A stretch of 64,000 bases of DNA from an uncultured Clostridia bacterium (GCA_934271235.1 CAKQQT010000004.1:77831-141830); one strand, 5' to 3'. Positions 41,575-51,077 are shown, numbered from the stretch's first letter. Made by a program: numbers and translations. Notes: generated by a model from the letters alone, not told the origin.

Positions 41575-43359
41575 TTAAAGCCACATCAGTGCAAAGACTC
41601 CGCCAGTGATCACGATCCACATGATAAAGTTCAGCGCGACCAGTTTGCCGGCCGATTTTTGCAGCACGTCGTCGTCCTCCAATCCGCGCGGTGCCCGTCG
41701 CTCCTTACAGATCAGCCGGTTCGCTGCATAGACTGCGGCTGCAGCCGCGCGTCCGGCTGCTTGAAAACAAGATTCGCAGGCAGTTGCTGCCGCCGCTGCC
41801 GCCATGCTCAGCGGTCTGCGATAGAACCAGTCCGCGTCCAATGTGATCCCGGCATGCGGCGCCATATGCGGAAGATACATCACAAAGGCGATCGCTGCCG
41901 CCGCGAAAAGTTCCAGATACTGCGTCACATGATCAACCGTGTACGGATGTCCGTCTGACAAAAACGGCGTCACACCCTGCATGATCTGCGGAAACACGCC
42001 GGTCAGCACACAGCCCGCCGCCCCGAGCAGCATGGCAAGACGCATATTGCGCGGTACAAGTTTCGGCTGCACGACAGGCGCTCCGGTCGTTCCTTCCGCC
42101 AAAGCGGCATGATCATGCATCGCTGCCGCGCACGCCGGCTCCGTGTGTGTCTGCGGCTTCGCGAAGAACACAAAATAATTTACTTTTAAACCAACGGAGA
42201 GCAGCGTCCCCACGCTGGCGATCAGCATCAGGATTTCAATGAGCGGATGACCGCTCTCCGCAATGGCGTTCATGATCAGACCCTTGCTGACGAATCCACT
42301 GAACAGCGGAAAACCGCAGATCGCAAGCGATGCGACGCCCATACAAACCCCTGCTTGCGGCATGCTGCGAGCCAGTCCGCCCATCTCCGTGATCTTCCGT
42401 TTACCGGTTGCCGCAATGATGACGCCTGCGCACATGAACAAGGTACCTTTGTAGACAATGTTGCCGAACACATGCGCGACCGCTCCGTCAATTCCGAGCT
42501 CTGTCCCCAGTGCCAAGCTGACGGCCATGTAGCCGAGCTGACTGATGATATGATACGAAAACAGCCTGCGCAGATCGTTTTCCAAAAGCGCCATCAGCGC
42601 ACCGAACAAAGCCATAAAGACGCCGCAATACAGCAAAAGCTCTGTGCCCGCAAATAAACGGATCAAAGTATAGATTCCGACTTTCGTCGTATAGGTCCCC
42701 AGATAAACGGTCCCTCCAAGCGTCGATTCCGGATAAGCATCCGGCATCCAGGCATGCAGCGGCGGAATCGCCGCATTGACCGCGGTTCCCGCAAAGATCA
42801 GCCAATAGGCGGCATCCTCACAGCCTGTCAGACAGGCAACATCGAAGCTGCCGCCGCTGACTTTCAGTACGATCCCCACCAGCAGGAGATTGCCGCCCAG
42901 CATATGCATGAGCAGATACCGGAAGCCGGCTTTCGACGCAGCCTCCGTACGTGAGGATATGACGACCAGCCAGGATGCGATCGCCATCACTTCCCAAAAC
43001 AAGATCATGGTGATCCAGTCTCCGGCCAGTACAACGCCGATCGCACTTCCGGCATAAGCGCTTTCCGCAGCAGCCTCAAGCCGACTCTTGGTGTGGCAAG
43101 CGAACAGCCCGGCCAGCACCGCGCCGATCGCGAAGATCAGCGCAAAAGCCCATGCCAGTCGATCAACAGCCAAAAACTGCATGCGTATCTGCGGCAGCAG
43201 CTGCAGATACATCCCGCCTCCATCCCGCAGCGTAAAGACCGCCGCCAGCGCACAAAGCGCCGCGGACGGCATGATGAATTTGATCCATTTGGGCGGAAGT
43301 GCCAGAAGCAGCAGCGCGCCCGCAAGCAGGATCAGCCCCGGATGGAAAAGGTTACTCAT
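41575..43359 (-). CDS. Mrp-type antiporter subunit, MrpD/NuoM-like (third copy)
   Basis: 594 residues from ATG 43359 with about 14 membrane segments of the proton-translocating NuoL/M/N family (PF00361). Recognised by WEVMAIASWLVVISSRTEAA, HAWMPDAYPESTLGG, LLENDLRRLFSYHIISQLGYMAVSLALG and FSGFVSKGLI. The Lys and Glu residues expected for proton transfer appear at the usual spots. This is the last gene of the mrp operon and the third member of this family in it. A C-terminal tail of about 110 residues may reach into the cytoplasm. Confidence 0.88.
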   Translation of the reverse strand: MSNLFHPGLILLAGALLLLALPPKWIKFIMPSAALCALAAVFTLRDGGGMYLQLLPQIRMQFLAVDRLAWAFALIFAIGAVLAGLFACHTKSRLEAAAESAYAGSAIGVVLAGDWITMILFWEVMAIASWLVVISSRTEAASKAGFRYLLMHMLGGNLLLVGIVLKVSGGSFDVACLTGCEDAAYWLIFAGTAVNAAIPPLHAWMPDAYPESTLGGTVYLGTYTTKVGIYTLIRLFAGTELLLYCGVFMALFGALMALLENDLRRLFSYHIISQLGYMAVSLALGTELGIDGAVAHVFGNIVYKGTLFMCAGVIIAATGKRKITEMGGLARSMPQAGVCMGVASLAICGFPLFSGFVSKGLIMNAIAESGHPLIEILMLIASVGTLLSVGLKVNYFVFFAKPQTHTEPACAAAMHDHAALAEGTTGAPVVQPKLVPRNMRLAMLLGAAGCVLTGVFPQIMQGVTPFLSDGHPYTVDHVTQYLELFAAAAIAFVMYLPHMAPHAGITLDADWFYRRPLSMAAAAAATACESCFQAAGRAAAAAVYAANRLICKERRAPRGLEDDDVLQKSAGKLVALNFIMWIVITGGVFALMWL

Positions 43360-43675
43360 GGCCGCCACCCGCTTTCTGTTCCGGGATTGGTTCCTGTCTC
43401 CGTGCAAAGAAAACGTTCCTCGTATCTTTCTTTCCGGCATTTGTCGTCTTCGTCCGCCGCGCATAATAATCCTCCGGTCTGCGCAGCAGTTTGTTCATGA
43501 TCACCTTGCCGAGCAGGATCAGCAGCCACGCTCCGCCAAAGCCGATGACAATATCCGCGCCCGGCACGATGTTCCACAGCCGATGATGATGCGGATGCGC
43601 AAACAAGACCTCTAGGAGCAGCATCAGTACGATAACGGTGCCTAAGACCCCATATACTTTTTTCTTAGCCTGCAA
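43352..43675 (-). CDS. Small membrane protein of the mrp operon
   Basis: 107 residues from TTG 43675, 8 nt after GGAGG; a GTG at 43684 abuts the binding site. It has two hydrophobic segments (about 8-25 and 42-60), with HPHHH between them and a basic tail. I do not recognise a family. It lies between two NuoL/M/N-type subunits and overlaps both (11 bp and 8 bp), so it is probably an accessory subunit of the antiporter complex. Confidence 0.7.
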   Translation of the reverse strand: MQAKKKVYGVLGTVIVLMLLLEVLFAHPHHHRLWNIVPGADIVIGFGGAWLLILLGKVIMNKLLRRPEDYYARRTKTTNAGKKDTRNVFFARRQEPIPEQKAGGGHE

Positions 43676-45224
43676 GAAAAGCACCTCCCTCTGTCACCGC
43701 AGCCGCAGCCATCTGCGCCAACGTGTATAAATGCGGGCCTGCGTTCGGCATACAGCCGAGCATGACGGCTGCGGCCGTCGTCAGCATCAGCGGGATCCGC
43801 ATCGCAAGCGCCGCGTCACCGCGAACCGGATACGCGTGTCCATGCGCATCCGCCGCAGGCAGCAGGGGTCCGTCATCCGGACCCTCGCCCTTTGCAAATA
43901 CGATCTGCACGACCGGCATCAGATAACTCAATGCAAGCAGCGCCGCAGCCACCAGCACCACCGCGAAAAACGGCTGTCCCATTGCCAAAATACCGCGGAT
44001 CAGATTGAACTTACTGACAAAACCCGCCATCAGAGGCAGACCGGCGATCCCCAACGAAGCGATCGCAAAGCAGGTCATGGTAACCGGCATGCGCTTTGCC
44101 AGACCGCGCATGCTGCTGATCTCCGAAAGTCCCGTGGTCACAAAGATCGCGCCTGCGCACATAAAAAGCGTGATCTTCAGGAAAGCATGGGCTGCCATAT
44201 GGAACAGCGCTCCCGCAATGCTGGCCTGCGCGCAGACGCAGATCCCCATCACGATATAGGAAAGCTGTCCGACCGTTGAGAATGCCAATCTTGCCTTTAA
44301 ATTATCTTTTTTAAGCGCTATCAGCGACGACAAAATAATGGTGATCGCTGCCGCCCAAGCCAGGATCTTCGCGCCGCCGCAGGCGATCGAGAGCTGCGGT
44401 CCGAAAACATAGCCGACCACACGTAAAACACAAAACGCACCTGCCTTGACCACCGCCACCGCATGCAGGAGCGCGCTGACCGGTGTCGGCGCGACCATCG
44501 CGGACGGCAGCCAGCTGTGCAGCGGCATCACGCCCGCTTTGACCGCACCGCCGAGGATCATCAGCAAAAACAGCACGCAAAGCACGCCGACTTGCGGCAG
44601 CGCCTCGCCGGCCGCTTCCGCAAGGAAGCCGCCGGCGGCAAAGTCTCCGGTCCCGCACATCACATAGACCGTACAGATCGCCGCAAAAAACAGCTGGCCG
44701 CTGATCAACGTATAAGCCAGATATTTCCGCCCGGACATCTTTGCCGCATCGTTGCGGTAGTGTGCCACCAGCGGATAAGTCGCGACCGTCAGCATCTCGT
44801 AGAAGATGAAAAAGGTCATTAGATTTGCCGCCATCGCGATGCCCAGTGCCGAACCCACGCAGACCGCAAAAGCCGCAAAATAACCGGTCTGATCTTTTTC
44901 ATGATGCCCGCGCATATAACCGATCGAATAAAACGAAGTTAAGATCCATAAAAAACTTGCGATGCAGGCAAACACCATGCCCGCCGCATCGGCACGGAAC
45001 GCCAGTTCCACACCTTCCGCGATCTGCCACAGCCGTGTTTCATAGACCTGTCCTTCCAGCACCGCGGGTGTCATCGAAAAGACCAGTCCCGCTGCGCAGA
45101 CTGCTGCGGTGATCGTGATAGCTTCACGCAGATTCCGATGCAGGCGATTGCCAAACAGCAGGATCAGGCCTGCCGCCAAAAGGCAGACGCCGACTGCCGC
45201 TGCCGGTCTCAAATTCTCTATCAT
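43665..45224 (-). CDS. Mrp-type antiporter subunit, MrpD/NuoM-like (second copy)
   Basis: 519 residues from ATG 45224, overlapping the previous stop by 4 bp (ATGA). About 14 membrane segments and PF00361 features: FFIFYEMLTVATYPLVAHYRND, LHSWLPSAMVAPTPVSALLHAVAVVKAG, LIALKKDNLKARLAFSTVGQLSYIVMG and MAGFVSKFNLI. It most resembles MrpA/MrpD N-terminal domains. It should form one of the ion-translocating units of the complex. Confidence 0.9.
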   Translation of the reverse strand: MIENLRPAAAVGVCLLAAGLILLFGNRLHRNLREAITITAAVCAAGLVFSMTPAVLEGQVYETRLWQIAEGVELAFRADAAGMVFACIASFLWILTSFYSIGYMRGHHEKDQTGYFAAFAVCVGSALGIAMAANLMTFFIFYEMLTVATYPLVAHYRNDAAKMSGRKYLAYTLISGQLFFAAICTVYVMCGTGDFAAGGFLAEAAGEALPQVGVLCVLFLLMILGGAVKAGVMPLHSWLPSAMVAPTPVSALLHAVAVVKAGAFCVLRVVGYVFGPQLSIACGGAKILAWAAAITIILSSLIALKKDNLKARLAFSTVGQLSYIVMGICVCAQASIAGALFHMAAHAFLKITLFMCAGAIFVTTGLSEISSMRGLAKRMPVTMTCFAIASLGIAGLPLMAGFVSKFNLIRGILAMGQPFFAVVLVAAALLALSYLMPVVQIVFAKGEGPDDGPLLPAADAHGHAYPVRGDAALAMRIPLMLTTAAAVMLGCMPNAGPHLYTLAQMAAAAVTEGGAFLAG

Positions 45225-46705
45225 GCGCCGATCACCTCCATCAAAGCCTCCCCGAAGATACCGCTGACAATGCCGGTATGGAACAATCCCAGCCCGACGA
45301 TCACAAACCCTGCCGTCAGGACCGGGATCAGCATCTGCCAAGGCAGTTCCGCCCTTGGATAACGATCCGGAAACTCTTTTTTCGGATCCATAAACAGATG
45401 CTCCAGCAGGCGGAAAAAGTAAATAGCGCTCAAAAGACTGCTGAGGATCAGCGCTGCCACAAAAAGATACTGTCCTTTTTGGATCGCGCCGAGCGCCAGA
45501 TACCATTTGCTGAAAAAGCCCGCAAACGGCGGCAGTCCGATCATCGACAGCGCGCAGATCGTCATCGTCATGCCGGTGACCGGCATTTCCCGATAGAGCT
45601 GCCCCATCGATGGGGTGTTGTGAACGCCGAATTTAAATTTTAAAGCGCCGGATGTATAGAACAGACCGGACTTCATGAACGCATGGCTGACGATATGCAG
45701 CAGCGCTCCGACCAGACCGTAATAGTTGCCTAAGGCGATCCCCATAGCGATATAACCGACCTGCCCGATGCTCGAATAGGCAAGGATCTTGTTGTAGACG
45801 TCGTAGCGCAGCGCCTTGAGCGAACCGTACAGCACGCCGCAGACCGCGAGTACGCTGAGGAACATCAAAAAATATTCCATTGCCTGTCCCTGTGCCTTGA
45901 AGACACAGTAGAAGAACCGGATCATCGCATAGGCCGGGATCTTGATCATAATGCCCGCGATCATCGGATCTGCCCCTTCGTGCGCATAAGAATGCGCTGC
46001 CGGCTGCCAGCCATGGAACGGGAATAACGCCATCTTGATGCCGAAACCTACGATCATACAGCCGATGGCCAGAAGCACCAGCGGACTGTCCATCTTGCCG
46101 GAAAGGCGCAGGGTCAGGTCCGCCATGTTCAGGGTTCCGGTTGCTGCATACAAAAATCCGACCCCTAAAAGGTACATCGACGCCCCGATGGTACCGGTCA
46201 GAAGGTAGCGGAACGCCGCGATCGGCCCTTTGCCTTCTCCGGCAGCGATCAGTCCGTAGCCTGCCAATGCGGTAATTTCCATGAAAACATAAAGGTTGAA
46301 CGCATCGCCGGTCGATGCCATACCCAAAAGTCCGATCGCCAAGCATGCAAGCGTTGTATAGTAGACATTCACGCGAAGCGGATCGTGCGTCGCGGTTTCT
46401 TCAAACGGACTGCTGTAAAGCGCGGTCAGAAACGAGATCCCCGCGACCAGCAGAATGATCGGCGCGTTGATGCCGTCGATCACGAACTCGATCCCGTACG
46501 GCGGCTTCCAGCCGCCCAGCCAGTAATGAAGCGCGCTGCCGCCGCGTACGACCTGCACGAGCTGCATGACGGCGCAGACCGCAGAAGCAAAAAGCGTGCA
46601 GAGCACGGTCCGTTTTCCTGCATTTTTTGAAAGCTTGCCCAGCAGCGGGCAAAGCAGCGCCCCACACAGCGGGAATAAGATCACGAGGATCGGCAAGTGC
46701 TTCAT
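45221..46705 (-). CDS. mrpD: Mrp-type antiporter subunit D (first copy)
   Basis: 494 residues of the NuoM/MrpD family with about 14 membrane segments. Features are NLYVFMEITALAGYGLIAAGEGK, LFPFHGWQPAAHSYAHEGADPMIAGIMIKI, LKALRYDVYNKILAYSSIGQVGYIAMG and FAGFFSKWYL. It follows the MrpC-like gene, as in classical mrp operons, overlapping it by 4 bp. Proton and sodium counter-transport is shared among the three large subunits. Confidence 0.9.
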   Translation of the reverse strand: MKHLPILVILFPLCGALLCPLLGKLSKNAGKRTVLCTLFASAVCAVMQLVQVVRGGSALHYWLGGWKPPYGIEFVIDGINAPIILLVAGISFLTALYSSPFEETATHDPLRVNVYYTTLACLAIGLLGMASTGDAFNLYVFMEITALAGYGLIAAGEGKGPIAAFRYLLTGTIGASMYLLGVGFLYAATGTLNMADLTLRLSGKMDSPLVLLAIGCMIVGFGIKMALFPFHGWQPAAHSYAHEGADPMIAGIMIKIPAYAMIRFFYCVFKAQGQAMEYFLMFLSVLAVCGVLYGSLKALRYDVYNKILAYSSIGQVGYIAMGIALGNYYGLVGALLHIVSHAFMKSGLFYTSGALKFKFGVHNTPSMGQLYREMPVTGMTMTICALSMIGLPPFAGFFSKWYLALGAIQKGQYLFVAALILSSLLSAIYFFRLLEHLFMDPKKEFPDRYPRAELPWQMLIPVLTAGFVIVGLGLFHTGIVSGIFGEALMEVIGA

Positions 46706-47082
46706 TTGCGTCCTCTCTTTCCCGTGATCTCATCCTCTTCAATGGTCCCGTAGATCTCCTTGATCTTCATCAGCAGAGCCAGTCCGACACCGGTCGTACC
46801 GAGACTGACCACGATCGCCGTCAGCATCAGCGCATGCGGCAGCGGATTGATGTAGGCGTCCGAACCGAAGACTCCCGCGAGCGTGACCGGCAGCGTTGCC
46901 TGGTCTTTCTGCCCGAACGTCAGGAAAAAAAAGATGATCGCGACCTGCATGATGTTCATGCAGATCAGCTTTTTCATATAGTTGCCGCAGGAGATCATCC
47001 CATAGACGCCGACTGCCATCAGGATCAGAGCCAGCATGTAGATGCCTCGGTCTGCGAGAAAAAATTCCAATTGATTAATCAT
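46702..47082 (-). CDS. mrpC: Mrp-type antiporter subunit C (NuoK-like)
   Basis: 126 residues from ATG 47082 (GAAAGGA upstream) with three membrane segments. GIYMLALILMAVGVYGMISC, MNIMQVAIIFFFL, and DPLPHALMLTAIVVSLGTTGVGLAL as INPLPHALMLTAIVVS match the NuoK/MrpC pattern. The Glu residues typical of NuoK are partly replaced, as in Mrp proteins. It overlaps mrpB by 8 bp and mrpD by 4 bp. Confidence 0.9.
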   Translation of the reverse strand: MINQLEFFLADRGIYMLALILMAVGVYGMISCGNYMKKLICMNIMQVAIIFFFLTFGQKDQATLPVTLAGVFGSDAYINPLPHALMLTAIVVSLGTTGVGLALLMKIKEIYGTIEEDEITGKRGRK

Positions 47083-47857
47083 CGAATCCGGTCCTTTCCA
47101 GTACAATTTCCAAGATCTGAATGATGACCGCCATAACGCACAGCGTTACACCGGCTTCCACCATGAAAATCCCCACACTATGCAGTTCGGCTGCGTCTCC
47201 GTGCGGGAAAGGCAGCGGCAGTCGTCCGTACTCGAGGAAGTTTCCGCCGCCGACCATGCACAAAATCCCGGTCAATGCATAGAAACATGCGCCCAAGCCG
47301 CCCAGTAGCAGCGTGGATTCCGTCCGCAGCCGCGGCAGGTACATGCCTTTGCCCGGTGAAATGCGGTCCAAAAGGTATGCGCAGGCAAGCAGCGCGCCGG
47401 CCTGGAACCCTCCTCCCAGACTGACTTCTCCGTGCATCAGCACATAAACCGCGTAGATCACCAGGATCGGGATCACCATGCGAAAAGCAAGATCAAACGC
47501 GGATTTTTTTTCTTGCCGTAAGTTTTTAGACTTCGCCTGGGCCGTCACCGCGTCCAAGGCCGTGTTTTTTTTCGGCGGCAGCAGCGTCATGCAGACGACG
47601 ACGCCGGACAGGAACAGCACGCAAGTCTCGAACAGGGTGTCAAATCCGCGGTAGTCTGCCAGCACCGCCGTCACGAGATTCGGAGACGCCGTCTCGCGCA
47701 CCGCTTTATTGATATAGTAGTCCGAAACCTCCCCGTTAGCCGGTGTGTCATGTGCCCCGATCGTCGGCAGCACTCTGCCGATCTCAAGTGAGATCCCCGC
47801 AGTCAGCATGATCACCAGCAGTACGCCGACAAGACTTTTTTTATCGATCTTTTTCAT
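47075..47857 (-). CDS. mrpB: Mrp-type antiporter subunit B
   Basis: 260 residues from ATG 47857 (GAGGAACAG). The C-terminal half has the MnhB domain: ILVIYAVYVLMHGEVSLGGGFQAGALLACAYLL. The N-terminal half, with ADYRGFDTLFETCVLFLSGVVVCMTL, corresponds to an MbhE-type segment. This is a fused MbhE/MnhB arrangement. It lies in order E-F-G-(DUF4040)-B-C. Confidence 0.88.
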   Translation of the reverse strand: MKKIDKKSLVGVLLVIMLTAGISLEIGRVLPTIGAHDTPANGEVSDYYINKAVRETASPNLVTAVLADYRGFDTLFETCVLFLSGVVVCMTLLPPKKNTALDAVTAQAKSKNLRQEKKSAFDLAFRMVIPILVIYAVYVLMHGEVSLGGGFQAGALLACAYLLDRISPGKGMYLPRLRTESTLLLGGLGACFYALTGILCMVGGGNFLEYGRLPLPFPHGDAAELHSVGIFMVEAGVTLCVMAVIIQILEIVLERTGFDD

Positions 47858-48101
47858 CTGTTCCTCGCTTTTTTCGTATCGACTTGATGACAATGACAAA
47901 ATATACGGTGGATACCGTCCCGATCACCGCTTCGGTAAAGGCAACGTCCGCCGCGCCGACGATCGTATAAAGCAGCATCGCCGCAAAGCTGAACGCGCAA
48001 TAGGTAATGACGGAGGACATCAGCCTCTGATCTGCGATCAGGACAATGCTGATGCCGATCAGAAGAACCAGCAGCATCGCTTCTGCAATCAGTACAGACA
48101 T
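47841..48101 (-). CDS. Mrp-type subunit with DUF4040 (MbhD-like)
   Basis: 86 residues with three membrane segments; AFSFAAMLLYTIVGAADVAFTEAVIGTV is the DUF4040/MbhD pattern that in many Mrp proteins is fused to the end of subunit A. It is separate here. It overlaps mrpB by 17 bp and lies 1 nt after mrpG. Confidence 0.85.
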   Translation of the reverse strand: MSVLIAEAMLLVLLIGISIVLIADQRLMSSVITYCAFSFAAMLLYTIVGAADVAFTEAVIGTVSTVYFVIVIKSIRKKRGTDEKDR

Positions 48102-48102
48102 T

Positions 48103-48465
48103 CTATTTTTCCTCCTTTTCCCGCATCACGCCGTCTTCCTCTGTTTTTCCGCAAAAAGCAGCCTGCTCGTCTTGCCTGTGAAAGTCTTCTCTTCGAAACG
48201 CCGCTTCGGCGATCGCATGCGTGCCGACCGGTCCGGTCAAAAGGAGCATCAGGCCGATAAAGACGATCTTAAATCCGGTAAACGAAAAACCTTCGTAGAT
48301 CAATAGTCCGGCGCAGCACAAAACGATACCGGCACCGCTGCCGACTCCCGCGATCTGCAAATAGGATAAGAAATCTTTTTGGCGGATCGTCCCGATCACG
48401 GATACCGCTGCAAAAAAGATACCCAATGATACACACAGAATGGTTAAAATTTCTCTAATTTCCAT
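48103..48465 (-). CDS. mrpG: Mrp-type antiporter subunit G
   Basis: 120 residues from ATG 48465. LGIFFAAVSVIGTIRQKDFLSYLQIAGVGSGAGIVL and LLLTGPVGTHAIAEAAFR are the MnhG pattern, with three membrane segments. A charged tail of about 25 residues follows. Start overlaps mrpF by 11 bp. Confidence 0.88.
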   Translation of the reverse strand: MEIREILTILCVSLGIFFAAVSVIGTIRQKDFLSYLQIAGVGSGAGIVLCCAGLLIYEGFSFTGFKIVFIGLMLLLTGPVGTHAIAEAAFRREDFHRQDEQAAFCGKTEEDGVMREKEEK

Positions 48466-48730
48466 GGCCGTCCCCTTTTCCTTCCAGATACCGGGCAACG
48501 ATCAAAGAACTGATAAAGCCGAGGACCGCATAGGAAAGCGCAATATCCACATACATGTCCGCCCTGCCGTCGATAAATCCAAGCAGCAAAAGCAGCAGCA
48601 CGATATTGGTTCCTGCTACCAGAATAATGATAAATTTTTCTGAGAATTTCTGAACTTTCAAAAGACGTGTTAAGAGAAGTAAACTGAGCAAAAGAAGCAC
48701 ACCTGCAGAACAAAGGAAAAATTTATCCAT
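48455..48730 (-). CDS. mrpF: Mrp-type antiporter subunit F
   Basis: 91 residues from ATG 48730 with three membrane segments. The central DGRADMYVDIALSYAVLGFISSLIVARYLE is typical of MnhF. It overlaps mrpE by 8 bp and mrpG by 11 bp. Confidence 0.88.
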   Translation of the reverse strand: MDKFFLCSAGVLLLLSLLLLTRLLKVQKFSEKFIIILVAGTNIVLLLLLLGFIDGRADMYVDIALSYAVLGFISSLIVARYLEGKGDGHGN

Positions 48731-49373
48731 TGGCAGCTTCTCCTTTTCGTTCCGCAGACCTTCCCGCAGCAGACACAGCGGTGCTTTCCGCTCGCGCAAG
48801 CAGTGTGCGCTCTGGCATTGGGATAAACAGACAGTTCTCCCCGTACAGCTCCGCGACCTTCTGCTGCATGCTGCCGCTCAGAAGATCCGCCGCACAAGCC
48901 TCCGTGATCGCGTGCACGGCAAATACGCCGTCCTCACCGACCGAAAGTGTGATCGTTCCCGGCGTCAGCGTGATCGAATTGGCAAGCAGCGCCGTTGCCA
49001 GCGGGTTTTCAAAATCCATCGCGAAATATACGACCCGCGGCACGTAATCGACCTTGCCGCGCAGCACCAGCATCGTTGCGAACAGGCTGGATTTCATCAC
49101 TTCCCCCAGCAGCCACAGAGCATAGCGCAGGAATTTCCAAATGCTCACCTGGAACAGATAGAGCGGCGCGCCGGTCTTTTTGTTCTGCACCGTGAACAGC
49201 GGCAGGAACACATACGCAGTCCCACATGCCGTCAACAGTCCCGCAGCCAGAAATTTCATTTCAAACTTTCCGGACAACAAGATCCAAATACAAAATAAGA
49301 CACAAAATAACTTAAAAAAATAGATCAAGGCGGAACCATTGATCTTCGAATTACCTGCATGAACTTTCATCAT
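48723..49373 (-). CDS. mrpE: Mrp-type antiporter subunit E
   Basis: 216 residues from ATG 49373. MnhE features: two or three membrane segments near the N-terminus, then FENPLATALLANSITLTPGTITLSVGEDGVFAVHAI. The cytoplasmic C-terminal tail is longer than usual and Ala/Arg-rich. First gene of the ten-gene operon, about 75 nt after a strong promoter with direct-repeat operators. Confidence 0.9.
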   Translation of the reverse strand: MMKVHAGNSKINGSALIYFFKLFCVLFCIWILLSGKFEMKFLAAGLLTACGTAYVFLPLFTVQNKKTGAPLYLFQVSIWKFLRYALWLLGEVMKSSLFATMLVLRGKVDYVPRVVYFAMDFENPLATALLANSITLTPGTITLSVGEDGVFAVHAITEACAADLLSGSMQQKVAELYGENCLFIPMPERTLLARAESTAVSAAGRSAERKGEAANG

Positions 49374-49453
49374 AACTAGCTTCTTTCTCCTGCAATACTT
49401 CACCTGTTTACATCTTTTATCCGATCGGCTCTCTTATCGCCGACTATGACTTT

Positions 49454-49518
49454 ATTATATCGGATGTGTTATCTTTTCGTCAAGCATTTTCTTAACATTT
49501 TCTTAGCGTTTTCTTGGC
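49454..49518 (-). promoter_or_regulatory. mrp operon promoter with three 11-bp direct repeats
   Basis: Minus strand TTGACG (49483-49478), 18-bp spacer, TATAAT (49459-49454). Just upstream are three 11-bp units GCCAAGAAAAC, GCTAAGAAAAT, GTTAAGAAAAT (49518-49486). Direct repeats with 11-bp spacing next to the -35 box are typical for OmpR/PhoB-type response regulators. The same unit is before the NhaD-type gene. Confidence 0.75.
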
Positions 49519-49578
49519 AAAATCAAAACACTGCCGTTTTAACGCAGAAAAGTGCGGCTGCGCCGCCGGGCACACCTC

Positions 49579-49629
49579 AAAAAGAGCGTTCCATAAGATC
49601 CGGTTTCCGGATCTCACAGTTCGCTCTTT
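49579..49629 (-). terminator. Intrinsic terminator of the NhaD-type gene
   Basis: Minus strand AAAGAGCG/CGCTCTTT with an inner GATCCGG/CCGGATC stem, followed by a T-run. Together with the mrp promoter it accounts for the gap 49374-49688. Confidence 0.85.
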
Positions 49630-49688
49630 GATTTTTCATATTCTTTCTTGCACACCGGCTCTTTCCCGATGTACACGTTTTTTCGATG

Positions 49689-51044
49689 CTAAAGATATCT
49701 TACATAAATATAGACTAAGCACATTGCGATCACGATCACGGTTGCCGGGGCAAGCAGCCCGCAGTAGGCTTTCCACGAGATCGGGTGTCCTTCTTTGGCC
49801 GCGATCGATACGCCCACGACATTGGCAGAGGCTCCGATCGGAGTCGCGCTGCCGCCGATGTCCGTACCCAGCGCCAACGTCCAGGCAAGGGTCGGAAGTG
49901 CAATACCCTGTGTTTCCGCAAGTGTGCGGATGACCGGGATCATCGTTGCTGCAAACGGGATGTTGTCGACAAAGGCACTGGCCAAAGCCGAAACGATCAG
50001 GATGATACCGATCGCCACATATACATTGCCGCCGCTGACTTCACCGATCAGTTTGGCGATCAGGTTCAGCACGCCGGTTTCTTCCAGTCCGCCGACGACG
50101 ATGAACAAGCCCACAAAGAACAGCAAGGTCTTATAGTCCACTTTTTTGAGGATGGCAGGCGCTTTGCGTCCGCAGGTCACGAGCGTCAGCACCGCCGCAA
50201 AAGCCCCGATAAAGGCCACGGTCAGACCGGTCTGCGCATGTGTGATCAGCAGGACCACGGCCGCCAAGAAGATCGAAACGCTGATCGCAAAGTCCTTTTT
50301 GCTGGTAATCGCCGCTTTCGGATCCAACTGCGCTTCCAGTTTTTCATAATTCACGGTCTTGCTGGAAATATGCTTGCGCAAAAGCAGCGAGAAATAAAGT
50401 ATGACCACGATCAGGCAGATGCCCGCGATCAAACCGGTATTTTCGATAAAGTCCGTAAAGGTATAGCCCAGCGATGTGCCGATGATCACGTTTGGCGGGT
50501 CGCCGCACATGGTCGCTGAACCGCCGAGATTGGCACAAAAGATCTCCGACAGGATCATCGGTACCGGGTTGAAACCCAGCATTCGACCCAGTTCCGCGGT
50601 GATCGCCGCCAGGAACAGGATGACCGTAATGCTGTCGATAAACATGGACAGGAACGCGGATAAAAGCATGAACGCGATAAAGATCCGCATTGCCCGATAA
50701 TGCGCCCATTTGGCGATCTCCATGCAAAGCCACTTAAAGAATCCGGACTCCGCCATGCCCTCGACCATGACCATCATGCCGGCAATAAAAAAGATCGTCG
50801 CCCAGTTGATCCCTGCCGAAGCGCTTTCGGAAGATCCGGCGTGATACCAGAACTCCACGGTAAAGATCGCCGTAAAGTTCAAGGTTCTCCATGCTGCGCC
50901 GAGATCCCGCATCGCGAGGCAGAAGACCAAAATCAGTGTCAAAAGTCCGCTGACCAATGTTATATGATGTCGTTCAAATTTTTCCGTAACGATCAGGATA
51001 AACATCACGATGAAAATCGTGACTGCTAAGATTGCTGCTGTCAT
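49689..51044 (-). CDS. ArsB/NhaD family sodium/proton antiporter or anion permease
   Basis: 451 residues from ATG 51044 (CGGAGG, 6 nt) with about 11-12 membrane segments of the ion transporter superfamily (PF03600/PF06450). Motifs: ANLGGSATMCGDPPNVIIGTSLG, LASAFVDNIPFAATMIPVI and LGTDIGGSATPIGASANVVG. The GDPPN and DNIPFA signatures are seen in ArsB/NhaD proteins. The shared operator with the mrp operon supports a role in sodium or pH control, but arsenite or organic-anion transport is not excluded. Confidence 0.85.
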   Translation of the reverse strand: MTAAILAVTIFIVMFILIVTEKFERHHITLVSGLLTLILVFCLAMRDLGAAWRTLNFTAIFTVEFWYHAGSSESASAGINWATIFFIAGMMVMVEGMAESGFFKWLCMEIAKWAHYRAMRIFIAFMLLSAFLSMFIDSITVILFLAAITAELGRMLGFNPVPMILSEIFCANLGGSATMCGDPPNVIIGTSLGYTFTDFIENTGLIAGICLIVVILYFSLLLRKHISSKTVNYEKLEAQLDPKAAITSKKDFAISVSIFLAAVVLLITHAQTGLTVAFIGAFAAVLTLVTCGRKAPAILKKVDYKTLLFFVGLFIVVGGLEETGVLNLIAKLIGEVSGGNVYVAIGIILIVSALASAFVDNIPFAATMIPVIRTLAETQGIALPTLAWTLALGTDIGGSATPIGASANVVGVSIAAKEGHPISWKAYCGLLAPATVIVIAMCLVYIYVRYL

Positions 51045-51077
51045 AATAACCTCCGATAGCACCTAACACCAGTTTTT

